From Tectiglobus sp965215755 (lineage in GTDB: Bacteria > Pseudomonadota > Alphaproteobacteria > Rhizobiales > Hyphomicrobiaceae), in contig OZ244119.1 in the NCBI GenBank assembly GCA_965215755.1, positions 124,001-188,000 of the forward strand: a stretch of 64,000 bases of DNA, written 5' to 3'. Below, piece after piece: positions 7,641 through 16,140 of the stretch. Below the pieces are notes generated by a model, which saw only the letters and a list, made by a program, of their open reading frames with translations, made no database searches and was not told the origin of the DNA. A program made the position numbers and the translations under genes. Each line of letters begins with the position of its first letter. The first letter of the stretch is position 1.

Positions 7641-7991
7641 TTACTCTGTAGCAACTTTCCGTGAAGCGTCTGACTGTGCGGCCTCTTGCTTGCTTTGCCA
7701 GATGAAATGAATGTTGCGGGCATAAATCAACAGACCGGTGCCTTGCCCGAGGATGAAGACCGGATCGACTCGATATATCGCATAAGCGAAGAGCATCGCG
7801 CCGCCTGCAAAGCTGAAGTACCAAAAGACTTCCGGAACAATTGATTGCCTGGCTCGTTCACTGGCGATCCATTGGATAATGAACCGCATCGAGAACATCA
7901 GCTGGGCCGTGAACCCGACTGTGAGCCAGATGATCTCAGTCGTGGAGGCGCCCGCCCACCAGGATGCCACCTTGGCCACAAAGGTTTCCAT
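7641..7991 (-). CDS. Lipid-A-disaccharide synthase N-terminal domain-like (LAB_N) membrane protein
   Basis: The protein has 116 residues with three hydrophobic spans. It shows the LAB_N pattern: a WLTVGFTAQLMFSMRFIIQW segment, then S-x-x-P-x-x-FWYFS, and a C-terminal LIYARNIHFIW motif. Stand-alone LAB_N proteins resemble SWEET/PQ-loop half transporters and are found with polyprenyl-phosphate glycosyltransferases. Here the upstream gene is a GT2 enzyme, and an ArnT-like GT39 enzyme is divergent from both. The three probably move or modify a lipid-linked sugar at the inner membrane. GGGAAG precedes the ATG. Confidence 0.85.
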   Translation of the reverse strand: METFVAKVASWWAGASTTEIIWLTVGFTAQLMFSMRFIIQWIASERARQSIVPEVFWYFSFAGGAMLFAYAIYRVDPVFILGQGTGLLIYARNIHFIWQSKQEAAQSDASRKVATE

Positions 7992-8112
7992 TCATCTTCC
8001 CAAGCTGGGGCTTGTTGCCCGTTGCTATTTATACCTGTGTTCCGCGCAGCTTCGTTTCGTCATCACCTGACAGCACCGCGCTCTAAACTATCGAAAGCGC
8101 CTTCGGCAGCAG

Positions 8113-8904
8113 CTACTCGCTGGTGCGATCCACGGTCACCTCCGGTCGCCTCGAACGTCGGCGCAGCCAGCTTACCCCCAATAGATCATAAAGCCCAACC
8201 AAAGCACGAACCAAGTTTGAATACTTCGATTGTCCTGTCATGCGCTCGCGATCGTTCACTGGCAGATAGGCAACCTCGTATCCATAGGTCTGGAAGAGGG
8301 CCGGAAGATAACGGTGAATACTGGTGAAGAACGGAAGCAACAGGAACGCTTCACGCCAATAGACCTTGATGCCACAGCCAGTATCCGGACAATTGTCCCT
8401 TAGAACTGCATCTCTAATCCAATTGGCTGCCTTTGAAGCGAGACGCTTGGAGCTTGCCCCTTTGCGGCTCGTGCGAACGCCACCAACCAGGGCCGGACCG
8501 ACTTCGCTCTGCGGTGGCGCCAGCAATTCAAGCATCTTCTCGAGATCTCGAGGGTCGTTTTGGCCATCGCCATCCATTTGGGCGATGACTGGTGCCGTCG
8601 CCGCCAGAATTCCGGTACGCAGGGCAACACTCTGCCCGCTCCTGGCCGCGTGCCGCATATAGCGAAGACCTGTGAATTGACCGCTCTCAATAAGTGTATT
8701 GATTTCATCGGGGGTCGAATCGTCGCTGCCGTCGTCGACAACAATGACTTCCTGCAACATGGCCGGTGGCACAACGGCATAAATCTCCTCCACCAGGCGC
8801 CCGATATTACCGGCTTCATTCATGGCTGGGAGGACAACGGAAGCGCGCATTTTCTGGCCAGATCGTTCACTGCGGTGTGGATGTGATGGCACGGGACCAT
8901 GCAT
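8113..8904 (-). CDS. Family 2 glycosyltransferase (polyprenyl-phosphate sugar synthase-like)
   Basis: The GT2 fold starts with ASVVLPAMNEAGNIGRLVEE and continues with EVIVVDDGSDDSTPDE (nucleotide-sugar binding DD), QMDGDGQNDPRDL (the metal-binding DxD region) and DTGCGIKVYWREAFLLLPFF. This is the dolichol/undecaprenyl-phosphate mannosyltransferase subgroup, which charges a polyprenyl phosphate with one sugar from a nucleotide donor on the cytoplasmic face. There are no C-terminal membrane spans. The ATG at 8850 (giving 245 residues, starting MRASVVLP) fits the family better than the longer 263-residue form, but neither has a clear ribosome site. The likely acceptor enzyme is the divergent GT39 gene. 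Confidence 0.9.
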   Translation of the reverse strand: MHGPVPSHPHRSERSGQKMRASVVLPAMNEAGNIGRLVEEIYAVVPPAMLQEVIVVDDGSDDSTPDEINTLIESGQFTGLRYMRHAARSGQSVALRTGILAATAPVIAQMDGDGQNDPRDLEKMLELLAPPQSEVGPALVGGVRTSRKGASSKRLASKAANWIRDAVLRDNCPDTGCGIKVYWREAFLLLPFFTSIHRYLPALFQTYGYEVAYLPVNDRERMTGQSKYSNLVRALVGLYDLLGVSWLRRRSRRPEVTVDRTSE

Positions 8905-9018
8905 GATTGCTCACGGCGCACTTGGCGGGGTTTGCGCGAGAACAACAAGCGGGTAAATCAGCGCATACGGTAAGGCGAAACTCATTGATGTGACATTGAG
9001 GCGGACATAGCCAGAATC

Positions 9019-10521
9019 ATGAAGCTGACAATTCCGAACTTTCAAGATGCGGCCAACACGAAGGTTTGGGGGCAGCGACTTGCCGTGGCACTGGCACTTC
9101 TGTTGGTGCTTCGGCTGATCGCTCTCTACTTCAATCGAACTGATTTGTTCTTCGATGAAGCGCAGTACTGGTCGTGGAGCAAAGATCCAGCATTTGGCTA
9201 TTATTCAAAGCCACCCATGATTGCCTGGCTCATCGCGCTAGCGACAGGCGTATGCGGAATGGAAGAATACTGCGTCCGCATTCCATCGCCCATCCTGTAC
9301 ACCGGAACAGCGGTGGCGGTATTTGCCATCGGTACTAAGCTCTATGACGCCCGGGTTGGATTTTTCAGCGGTGTCGTGTTTGCCACGCTACCCGGCGTTT
9401 CGCTTTCTGCGGGTATCATATCAACCGATGTCCCACTGCTGTTCTTCTGGTCATTGGCGCTGCTCGCATTCGTCCATTTCCTCGATGGAGATCGAAAGTG
9501 GCTGAGCGCAATAGCCTTAGGAATCGCGATTGGCCTGGGGCTGAATGCCAAGTACGCAATGGCCTACTTCATTCTCTGCGCACTTCTCTACTTCGCTGCC
9601 ACGCCGCATTACCGCCATCTGTTACGAAGCCCGCAATGGTGGATAGCCATCGGGATTGCTTTTCTGCTGATCTTTCCCAACCTCGCCTGGAACTACCAGA
9701 ATAGCTTCGCCACATTTGCTCACACGGCAGACAATGCGAGATGGGGGGGGGCGCTGTTTGATTTCAGCAAAGCGCTGGAATTCTTCGGCTCCCAATTCGG
9801 AGTATTTGGTCCGATCCTTTTTGGTGGACTGTTGATCATCTCCAAGCGTGCCTACGATGGTGAGATCGAGCAAATTGACCGTCTCCTGCTTGCCTTTGCA
9901 CTCCCAGTTCTCGTCATCGTCACCTTACAGGCCTTCCTGTCGCGGGCGCACGCCAACTGGGCCGCCGTCAGTTATGTTTCAGCAGCTATCCTTGTGACGG
10001 CGACTATGGTTCGAGAGTTGTCCTGGGGCTGGCTCAGATCATCGCTCGGCCTGCACGTGGGCCTGATGTTGCTTCTATCGGTCGTGGTCGCGTTTGCCGG
10101 CGGTTTCCGGCTACCAAACGGTCAGGACCCATTTGCCCGAACACTCGGATGGGAGAAAATCGCGCAAGCGACGTCCGAACAATTGAATAAGGCGCGAGAG
10201 CAGCAACGGCCATTCGGCGGTGTTCTGACGTTGGAGCGTGATATCACGGCCGAGCTGCTGTATTACATACGCTCTGAGAAGACGCCGATCCGCACATGGG
10301 CCCAGACTGCCCGACCATTGGATCACTATGAGTTGACGATACCGTATCGCGGCCGACTTGCAGAACCTGTTCTTTTGGTCGTGGTTGGCGATATCCCTCT
10401 GTCGGTGGCGGACCGCTTCTCGGATGTCGACTACCTCGAAGTGAAAAATATTCCCGCAGGCGCCGGGCCACAACGCCGCGTCACCTTCATCAAACTTGGC
10501 GGCTACAAAGGGCAACACTGA
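9019..10521 (+). CDS. ArnT/PMT-like family 39 glycosyltransferase
   Basis: The product is a 500-residue polytopic membrane protein with about ten hydrophobic spans. The first periplasmic loop contains FFDEAQYWSWSKDPAFGYYSKPPMI (key residues D and E of the DE motif at about 50-51), the signature of GT39/GT83 enzymes that take a sugar from a polyprenyl-phosphate donor. The C-terminal 110 residues form a soluble periplasmic domain. The divergent GT2 gene probably makes the donor. The acceptor (lipid A, another lipid or a glycan) cannot be told from sequence. A run of nine G lies in the coding sequence at 9743-9751. Confidence 0.9.
   Translation: MKLTIPNFQDAANTKVWGQRLAVALALLLVLRLIALYFNRTDLFFDEAQYWSWSKDPAFGYYSKPPMIAWLIALATGVCGMEEYCVRIPSPILYTGTAVAVFAIGTKLYDARVGFFSGVVFATLPGVSLSAGIISTDVPLLFFWSLALLAFVHFLDGDRKWLSAIALGIAIGLGLNAKYAMAYFILCALLYFAATPHYRHLLRSPQWWIAIGIAFLLIFPNLAWNYQNSFATFAHTADNARWGGALFDFSKALEFFGSQFGVFGPILFGGLLIISKRAYDGEIEQIDRLLLAFALPVLVIVTLQAFLSRAHANWAAVSYVSAAILVTATMVRELSWGWLRSSLGLHVGLMLLLSVVVAFAGGFRLPNGQDPFARTLGWEKIAQATSEQLNKAREQQRPFGGVLTLERDITAELLYYIRSEKTPIRTWAQTARPLDHYELTIPYRGRLAEPVLLVVVGDIPLSVADRFSDVDYLEVKNIPAGAGPQRRVTFIKLGGYKGQH
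9743..9751 (+). repeat. Nine-G homopolymer inside the GT39 gene
   Basis: Nine consecutive G bases encode the end of Trp, two Gly and the start of Ala (RWGGAL) in a loop of the glycosyltransferase. The frame is intact in this sequence. Long G-tracts in envelope glycosyltransferases are the usual substrate of slipped-strand phase variation, but no other contingency tract is visible nearby. Confidence 0.6.
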
Positions 10522-10564
10522 TAAAGAGCGTCGTTTTCTGAAATACGACCTTACGGAGCAAAAC

Positions 10565-11344
10565 ATGGACCTTAAGAACAAAGTCGCTGTTGTTACAGGC
10601 TCAACGTCCGGCATCGGATTAGGAATTGCACACGCGTTGGCGTCAGCCGGTGCGAAAATTGTTCTGAATGGCTTAGGCAGCGCTGAAGAGAACTCTGGCG
10701 CGATCAATCAAGTGCAAAGCGCCGGCAATGAAGTCAGCTTCAGTCCCGCGAACATGCTCGAACCGTCGCAGATCTCCGAGATGATCAAGGGTGCCGAAGC
10801 GGAGTTTGGGCAGGTGGACATTCTCGTCAACAACGCCGGCATCCAGCATGTGGCGCCGCTTGATGAGTTTCCGGCGGAGAAATGGGATGCCATTCTCGCG
10901 ATCAACCTCTCCTCCAGCTTCCATACCATGCAGGCTGTGATTCCCGGAATGAAGGCGCGCGATTGGGGACGCATCATCAATGTTTGCTCGGCGCATTCAC
11001 TGCGCGCATCGCCCAACAAGGCCGCATACGTGGCGGCAAAGCATGGGCTTGCCGGTCTGACAAAGGTGGCTGCGTTGGAGCTGGCAACCACTGGTGTGAC
11101 CTGCAATGCAATATCACCGGGATTTGTTGCGACGCCTTTGGTTGAGGCACAGATCCCTGATGTCGCGGCAGCACAAGGCCTGACGCACGAAGAAGCCAAA
11201 GCATGGATATTGGCCAAGCAACCAAGTGGCCGGTTCGCGTCGGTAGAGCAGGTTGGGCAGCTGGCGGTGTTCCTGGCTAGTGAATCAGCCGCCTCAATTA
11301 CAGGATCAAACTACTCAATCGACGGTGGTTGGACTGCACAATAA
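10565..11344 (+). CDS. bdhA: 3-hydroxybutyrate dehydrogenase
   Basis: This is a 259-residue classical short-chain dehydrogenase with TGSTSGIGLGIA (NAD binding, residues 10-20), NNAG, the catalytic Ser (NVCSAHSLRAS), YVAAK (Tyr and Lys) and a C-terminal GSNYSIDGGWTAQ. The length and the HSLRASPNKAAYVAAKHG stretch fit D-3-hydroxybutyrate dehydrogenase, which interconverts 3-hydroxybutyrate and acetoacetate with NAD. GGAG precedes the ATG at 10565. The stop overlaps the start of the patatin gene (TAATG), so the two are translationally coupled. Together with phaC, phaA, phaR and scoAB in this window it points to polyhydroxybutyrate turnover. Confidence 0.9.
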   Translation: MDLKNKVAVVTGSTSGIGLGIAHALASAGAKIVLNGLGSAEENSGAINQVQSAGNEVSFSPANMLEPSQISEMIKGAEAEFGQVDILVNNAGIQHVAPLDEFPAEKWDAILAINLSSSFHTMQAVIPGMKARDWGRIINVCSAHSLRASPNKAAYVAAKHGLAGLTKVAALELATTGVTCNAISPGFVATPLVEAQIPDVAAAQGLTHEEAKAWILAKQPSGRFASVEQVGQLAVFLASESAASITGSNYSIDGGWTAQ

Positions 11345-12459
11345 TGGCAGATCGCGGTTCCCTGCACCCAGATCACGACAAGCAGCATTCTCATGGCCAC
11401 TGGCATTGGCCTGCTGATCCACGCATGAAACGCGTCAATATCGCCCTGCAAGGCGGTGGCTCTCATGGCGCATTCACATGGGGTGTTCTGGATCAAATTC
11501 TGGCTGACGGCAGGCTTGCAATTGAAGCGATATCAGGAACCAGCGCTGGCGCCGCGAATGCAATTGTCATGTCTGAAGGCCTGATGCGTGGCGGCCCGGA
11601 CGTTGCCCGGGCACGCCTCAAGCAGTTTTGGAGAACCGTTAGCCACGAGGCTGCAACCAGCCCGCTTCAGCGCACAGCACTTGACGTCCTCATGCAGACG
11701 TGGGGGCTCGATGCCAACCCGGCGTTGACGGCGTTCGAAATGATGTCACGTGTGGTCTCACCATACCAATTCAATCCACTGAATATCAATCCACTCGAAG
11801 ACCTACTAAACCGCGAGATTGATTTCGCCGAAGTTCAGGCCTGCGATTGCGTAAAGCTCTTTATATCGGCCACGGACGTCCACAGCGGCCGGGTCAAGGT
11901 CTTTACGGGCCCGGAAATCACCGCGAAGGCGGTCATGGCATCAGCCTGCCTGCCGTATCTTTTTCAAGCTGTTGAAATTGACGGAATCCCCTATTGGGAC
12001 GGCGGCTTTATGGGGAACCCAGTCCTGTTTCCGTTTTTCGACTGCTGCTCTGCTCCGGATGTCCTGATTGTGCAGGTCAATCCAATAACGCGCCCCTCAA
12101 CTCCCAAAACCGCGCGTGAAATCGTCGACCGCGTCAATGAAATCTCTTTCAATGCCCCTCTGATCAAGGAAATTCGACATGTTGACTTCGTCAATCGCTG
12201 CCTTCAGCGCGGCGAGTTAAGTGGTCTTGGCTACCGGGAGGTCTTCCTGCACCGGGTGGGTGGCGAGGAAATCGTCCAGTTTCCTGCATCGACCAAGCTG
12301 AATGCAGAATGGGCGTTTCTCAAGCATTTGAGGGATATCGGCAGGACTGCCGCGAGCGATTGGCTTGACCAGAACTTCGACGAAATTGGACGCGCCTCGA
12401 CGATTGAGTTCGCGGCATTTCACGAGGCCGCAGCACCATCATCACCCAGGCGCGGATGA
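11344..12459 (+). CDS. Patatin-like phospholipase/esterase
   Basis: The ATG at 11344 overlaps the bdhA stop. After a His-rich N-terminus (HDKQHSHGHWHW) the patatin fold begins: oxyanion loop IALQGGGSHGAFTWG, nucleophile GTSAGA (Ser near residue 65), and the catalytic Asp in YWDGGFMGNP. Patatins hydrolyse lipid acyl esters with a Ser-Asp dyad, and no signal peptide is visible, so it acts in the cytoplasm. The same gene pair (3-hydroxybutyrate dehydrogenase then patatin) occurs in other Rhizobiales, as I recall. A role in mobilising PHB or acyl chains is inference from the coupling. GG-type Gly spacing and dyad residues appear intact. Confidence 0.92.
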   Translation: MADRGSLHPDHDKQHSHGHWHWPADPRMKRVNIALQGGGSHGAFTWGVLDQILADGRLAIEAISGTSAGAANAIVMSEGLMRGGPDVARARLKQFWRTVSHEAATSPLQRTALDVLMQTWGLDANPALTAFEMMSRVVSPYQFNPLNINPLEDLLNREIDFAEVQACDCVKLFISATDVHSGRVKVFTGPEITAKAVMASACLPYLFQAVEIDGIPYWDGGFMGNPVLFPFFDCCSAPDVLIVQVNPITRPSTPKTAREIVDRVNEISFNAPLIKEIRHVDFVNRCLQRGELSGLGYREVFLHRVGGEEIVQFPASTKLNAEWAFLKHLRDIGRTAASDWLDQNFDEIGRASTIEFAAFHEAAAPSSPRRG

Positions 12460-12487
12460 TGCAGCATTGGTCGTCCTGATTCTGAAG

Positions 12488-12592
12488 TTAGAATTTGCCC
12501 AGGACTGATCCTGTAATCGCAATCACCGCTGAAATCGTGAGTGCGATCGCCAATACGATCTCTTTGGGCTTTAGCCGTGTTCGTTTGCGCAT
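12488..12592 (-). CDS. Possible small membrane protein (34 aa)
   Basis: The minus strand has an ATG frame of 34 codons: a strongly basic start (MRKRTRLKPKE), one hydrophobic segment (IVLAIALTISAVIAIT) and a short tail ending GSVLGKF. The positive-inside arrangement and the single span look like a real small membrane protein. There is no strong ribosome binding site and no family is recognised. It lies in a convergent gap 28 bases past the patatin stop. Confidence 0.35.
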   Translation of the reverse strand: MRKRTRLKPKEIVLAIALTISAVIAITGSVLGKF

Positions 12593-12734
12593 CTTGGGCC
12601 GCCGATCATAGCAACTCTTCTATCGGGAAGATGCAACGCAGCGTGCGAACGATCTATTTCGAAGAGTGCCGCGCGTCAGTTGGGCACATAAGTTATAAGC
12701 TTTGGGCGCATAATTCGTTTCAGTAGATATACTG

Positions 12735-14024
12735 TCACACCTGAAAAAACGGGATCAGATATGGACCTTCCGGGATAACGGCAATCTGATTATCGCCGTG
12801 CCGGGCTATTGATGCGGCAATCTCTCCTGTCAGGTCATCAATCTCGCTCACCCCCGTTACTGCATGATCCTGCTCACTCAGATTCGGAGCATAAAGCGCA
12901 ATGCGTCCGACACGCATCGGCTTCAATTGCATTTCAGTTTGCCACTCGTCGATATCTGCAAGCGATTTCTGCAGCAATGTCTCCAGGAACTTGTCGGGTC
13001 CGAGTGCGACCAACCGTTCCTGAGCCGCGCGAAATTCCGACGAGCCGATGCCTTCCGAGCAGTCTGAGACGATTATCAGATCGCCGCCCGGCTCAAGAAT
13101 GTCGATCGGTGTGACCATCCCCTTCACCGTTTGATAATAGGTGGTATCGAGCGGATAACCGGCAGCCGACGTCACGACCGTCTTGAAGCGGCGCTCGACC
13201 GGGATCGCTGTTGCCGTTTTCACAAACTCAACGGCTGCTTCATGGCTTGCGATGATTTCCCCATAGGACGCAAAAACAAGATTGCGCGCCTCATCAATAA
13301 CTGTGTTTAAGGCAAAAATCTCACCTTCAATCATCCGCACAATCTGAAGCTGCTCTTCATGCAAAGGATTGTCGACGAGATTGCAGGACGTGGCGGCAGG
13401 ATCCTCCATGAATCGCGCCGAGTGGAACGTGCGAATTGTGGTGTGGTGGGCAACTCCCGGCGCGATGACCTTTCGACCACCCGACCAACCAGCCATAAAG
13501 TGCGGCTCGACAAGGCCTGTCGCGATCTTGATGTCTGCTTCGACAAACGTGCGATCGAGCAGAACGGGGGTCTTGCGTGTTTCAGTCACGCCAAAGTCGA
13601 CATGGGCAGCATCATCGCGCGCGTCGTGATTGAGCACACGAACGTTCTGTAAGACCCAAGGGTCGCCGACCAGTTCAGCTAATTCGTCTCCTAGGTTTGG
13701 GCGATGCAGCCCGGTGGCGACCAGGATGGTGATCTTGTCCATAGCGATGCCGCCGGCCACAAGGCGCTCGACCATCTTGCGCAGAAACAGACCATTCGGA
13801 ACCGGCCTGGTGATATCGCAGATGAGGATGCAGGCGCTCTTTCCGCGGCTGGCTGCAGCCTCAATGCTGACCGATTGGATCGGGTTATCAAGCGCTGCGT
13901 CGATGACGGCTCTTGGGTCAGCAGGCACAGGCAGCGCAGGTTTGCGAATAATCTGCGGCTCGGCCATTTCCGGCAACTCCAGCTCAAGACCTTCCCGCCC
14001 GTAAGCCAGTTCAATTTTGCTCAT
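12735..14024 (-). CDS. Nickel-dependent lactate racemase family protein (LarA-like)
   Basis: From the ATG at 14024 (GGGGA 8 nt upstream) the protein has 429 residues, the usual LarA length. The residues that bind or work with the nickel-pincer cofactor in LarA are all visible: His in ATGLHRPN (His108 equivalent), His and Lys ten residues apart in EPHFMAGWSGGRKV (His174, Lys184) and a further His 16 residues on (His200). The DITRPVPN motif of the N-terminal domain is present. LarA homologues epimerise or dehydrate various 2-hydroxyacids, so the substrate is not fixed. The cofactor genes larB, larC and larE are not in this window. Confidence 0.85.
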   Translation of the reverse strand: MSKIELAYGREGLELELPEMAEPQIIRKPALPVPADPRAVIDAALDNPIQSVSIEAAASRGKSACILICDITRPVPNGLFLRKMVERLVAGGIAMDKITILVATGLHRPNLGDELAELVGDPWVLQNVRVLNHDARDDAAHVDFGVTETRKTPVLLDRTFVEADIKIATGLVEPHFMAGWSGGRKVIAPGVAHHTTIRTFHSARFMEDPAATSCNLVDNPLHEEQLQIVRMIEGEIFALNTVIDEARNLVFASYGEIIASHEAAVEFVKTATAIPVERRFKTVVTSAAGYPLDTTYYQTVKGMVTPIDILEPGGDLIIVSDCSEGIGSSEFRAAQERLVALGPDKFLETLLQKSLADIDEWQTEMQLKPMRVGRIALYAPNLSEQDHAVTGVSEIDDLTGEIAASIARHGDNQIAVIPEGPYLIPFFQV

Positions 14025-14301
14025 TGCAGAAGTCCCCAAGATCGCTATCGCCAAGAGTTGCTACACAATAGTGAGCCAGGTCGGCAATTCTGCCAAGTCT
14101 CGATTATCCCCTCCCGCTTTGGGTTGTCAGCTGAATGTTCTCTCTGTGCCCGCATGCGTGGCAAGCCGGACAATTTATTCGGACTCCAGCTTGTGCTAAC
14201 CTCTATCAAACATTCGATCCTATGAGGCCCGATAGGTGGCAGTGCGCCAGCGCAATTGCCTAACGCCGGGGCTGGAGTTGCCGAGAAGAAAGGCCAACCA
14301 A

Positions 14302-15138
14302 ATGCAAGACCGCGTTGCCCAGAACAGTGTTCCTGTGGCCGATGCTGCGGATCAGCCTGTGCTCATCGAGAAGGATGGAGCCGTTGCGACCCTGACGCTC
14401 AACCGGCCGAATGCGCGCAATGCGTTGTCGCTGTCTATGATCGCCGCACTGACAAGCGCAATCGCCGACGTGTCAGAAGACCAATCAATCTCAGTTGTAA
14501 TTCTGGCAGCAAATGGCCCCGGTTTCTGCGCAGGGCACGATCTCAAAGAGATGACAGCGCGAAGGTCTGACGAGGATCGCGGACGGGCGTTCTTCGAAGA
14601 AACAATGCGCGACTGTGCTAACATGATGCAGTCTATTGTGCGCTCGCCAAAGCCCTTCATCGCGGCGGTACATGGGATTGCTACAGCAGCTGGCTGCCAA
14701 TTGGTTGCAACATGCGATCTCGCCGTTGCCTCGACGGAAGCCAGATTTGCAACTCCTGGCGTGAACATCGGCCTGTTCTGCTCCACGCCGATGATTGCCC
14801 TGTCGCGCAACGTGTCCCGGAAACAGGCCATGGAGATGTTGCTCCTTGGCGACATGCTCGGCGCCGAAGACGCGAAAGAGCAGGGTCTGATCAACCGCGT
14901 GACCTCACCTGCGGATCTCACGGCAACAGCACGCAAATTTGCAGATCAGATCGCCAGCAAATCTCCGCTGACCGTCGCCATCGGTAAAGAAGCTTTCTAC
15001 AATCAGCTGGAAATGCCACTGTCTGATGCCTACGACTATGCTGCCGGTGTGATGGTCAGAAACATGCTCGCCCGTGATGCAGAGGAAGGTATTGGGGCAT
15101 TTATCGAGAAGCGAGAGCCAGTCTGGACCGGAGAGTAA
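14302..15138 (+). CDS. Enoyl-CoA hydratase/isomerase family protein
   Basis: A 278-residue crotonase-fold protein with LNRPNARNALS near the N-terminus, the oxyanion-hole segment GPGFCAGHDLKEM, and the second segment HGIATAAGCQLVATCDLAVAS. The usual catalytic Glu of the second segment (G-G-G-x-E-L) is not in its standard place (AAGCQLVATCDL), so hydratase activity is not assured; other crotonase chemistry is possible. AAAGG precedes the ATG at 14302. A VOC protein gene follows after 3 nt, then a CoA-binding protein, so the three form an operon. Confidence 0.85.
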   Translation: MQDRVAQNSVPVADAADQPVLIEKDGAVATLTLNRPNARNALSLSMIAALTSAIADVSEDQSISVVILAANGPGFCAGHDLKEMTARRSDEDRGRAFFEETMRDCANMMQSIVRSPKPFIAAVHGIATAAGCQLVATCDLAVASTEARFATPGVNIGLFCSTPMIALSRNVSRKQAMEMLLLGDMLGAEDAKEQGLINRVTSPADLTATARKFADQIASKSPLTVAIGKEAFYNQLEMPLSDAYDYAAGVMVRNMLARDAEEGIGAFIEKREPVWTGE

Positions 15139-15141
15139 CGT

Positions 15142-15579
15142 ATGCTGCCGCAACGACTGACTATGATCACGCTCGGCGTGGATGACCTGGCACGTTCAGT
15201 TGCCTTCTATCAGTCGCTAGGTTTCAAGCCCGCCGCGTTCGATAGTGAGAGCGTAAAGTTCTTTGATATGAATGGCGTAGTGCTTGGTTTATTCGGCCGT
15301 AGAGAGCTTGCCCAAGACGCGGCGGTGGATGCAGCGGGTAGCGGATTTCGTGGCACGGCCCTTGCGCTCAATCTTGCAAGCGAACAAGCCGTTGATGATG
15401 CACTTTCATTTGCAGCAGCGTGTGGCGCGACGATTACAAAAGCTGCTGAGAAGGTTTTCTGGGGCGGCTATTCAGGATACTTCGCCGATCCGGATGGCCA
15501 CCTGTGGGAGATCGCTTATAACCCGCACTCCCCACTCGATGAGCATGGACGGATGACCCTGCCAAAGCCGGCAGAGTAG
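15142..15579 (+). CDS. VOC (glyoxalase/bleomycin-resistance fold) protein
   Basis: This is a 145-residue protein with the vicinal oxygen chelate fold: MITLGVDDLARSVAFYQSLG at the start and YFADPDGHLWEIAYNPH at the end of the second module. The Glu of LWEI is the usual metal ligand position; the first-strand ligand His is replaced (MITLGV), so metal binding may be altered. The substrate is unknown. The gene starts 3 nt after the crotonase-family gene with GGAGAG as ribosome site. Confidence 0.85.
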   Translation: MLPQRLTMITLGVDDLARSVAFYQSLGFKPAAFDSESVKFFDMNGVVLGLFGRRELAQDAAVDAAGSGFRGTALALNLASEQAVDDALSFAAACGATITKAAEKVFWGGYSGYFADPDGHLWEIAYNPHSPLDEHGRMTLPKPAE

Positions 15580-15588
15580 TGAGAGACA

Positions 15589-16125
15589 ATGGAACACGAC
15601 CAATACAGCGATAACTACATCACAAGTATCCTCACGTCGGTTCGATCAATCGCAATGGTTGGAGCGAGCGCGAATACAAACCGTCCGAGTTACTTTGCGC
15701 TCAAGTATCTACTTGGCAAAGACTATGTGGTGCATCCGGTCAATCCGACGATGGCCGGGTCCATGCTGCTTGGCCAGAAAGTTTACGGCAGCCTCGAGGA
15801 GGTCCCCGGACCGGTCGAGATGGTCGACATATTCCGTGGCGCAGATGCAGCGCTCGAGATCACTAAAGATGCGATCCGGCTCAAGGACCAACTCGGTATC
15901 AAAGTCATCTGGATGCAGCTGAGTGTCAGGAACGATGAAGCTGCGCGCTTGGCCGAAGATGCCGGCCTTACAGTTGTGATGAACCGGTGTCCGAAGATTG
16001 AGTATGGTCGCCTGTCAGGTGAGATTGGCTGGGTTGGCGTTGACTATGGCGTGATCACCAGTGCCCGGCCCCGACTGGCCAAGACGGGGTATCAAAACCT
16101 CTTGCTGTCGGCACGGCGGATGTAA
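15589..16125 (+). CDS. CoA-binding (YccU-like) protein
   Basis: The 178-residue protein matches the CoA_binding_2 family: IAMVGASANTNRPSYFALKYLLG (Rossmann phosphate loop), HPVNPTMAGSMLLGQKVYGSL, VDIFRG, IWMQLSVRNDEAARLAEDAG and MNRCPKIEYGRL with its conserved cysteine. These proteins bind CoA like the N-terminal domain of succinyl-CoA synthetase; no reaction is established for them. In this three-gene operon it follows a crotonase-family and a VOC protein, which suggests a role around acyl-CoA metabolism. Confidence 0.9.
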   Translation: MEHDQYSDNYITSILTSVRSIAMVGASANTNRPSYFALKYLLGKDYVVHPVNPTMAGSMLLGQKVYGSLEEVPGPVEMVDIFRGADAALEITKDAIRLKDQLGIKVIWMQLSVRNDEAARLAEDAGLTVVMNRCPKIEYGRLSGEIGWVGVDYGVITSARPRLAKTGYQNLLLSARRM

Positions 16126-16140
16126 GGCGCGACGAGAGTA

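Noticed and set aside
9622..9873. Minus-strand frames inside the GT39 gene and similar long antisense frames in infB, pnp and phaC
   Set aside because: They lie wholly inside strongly supported genes, lack ribosome sites and follow from the GC-rich third codon positions.
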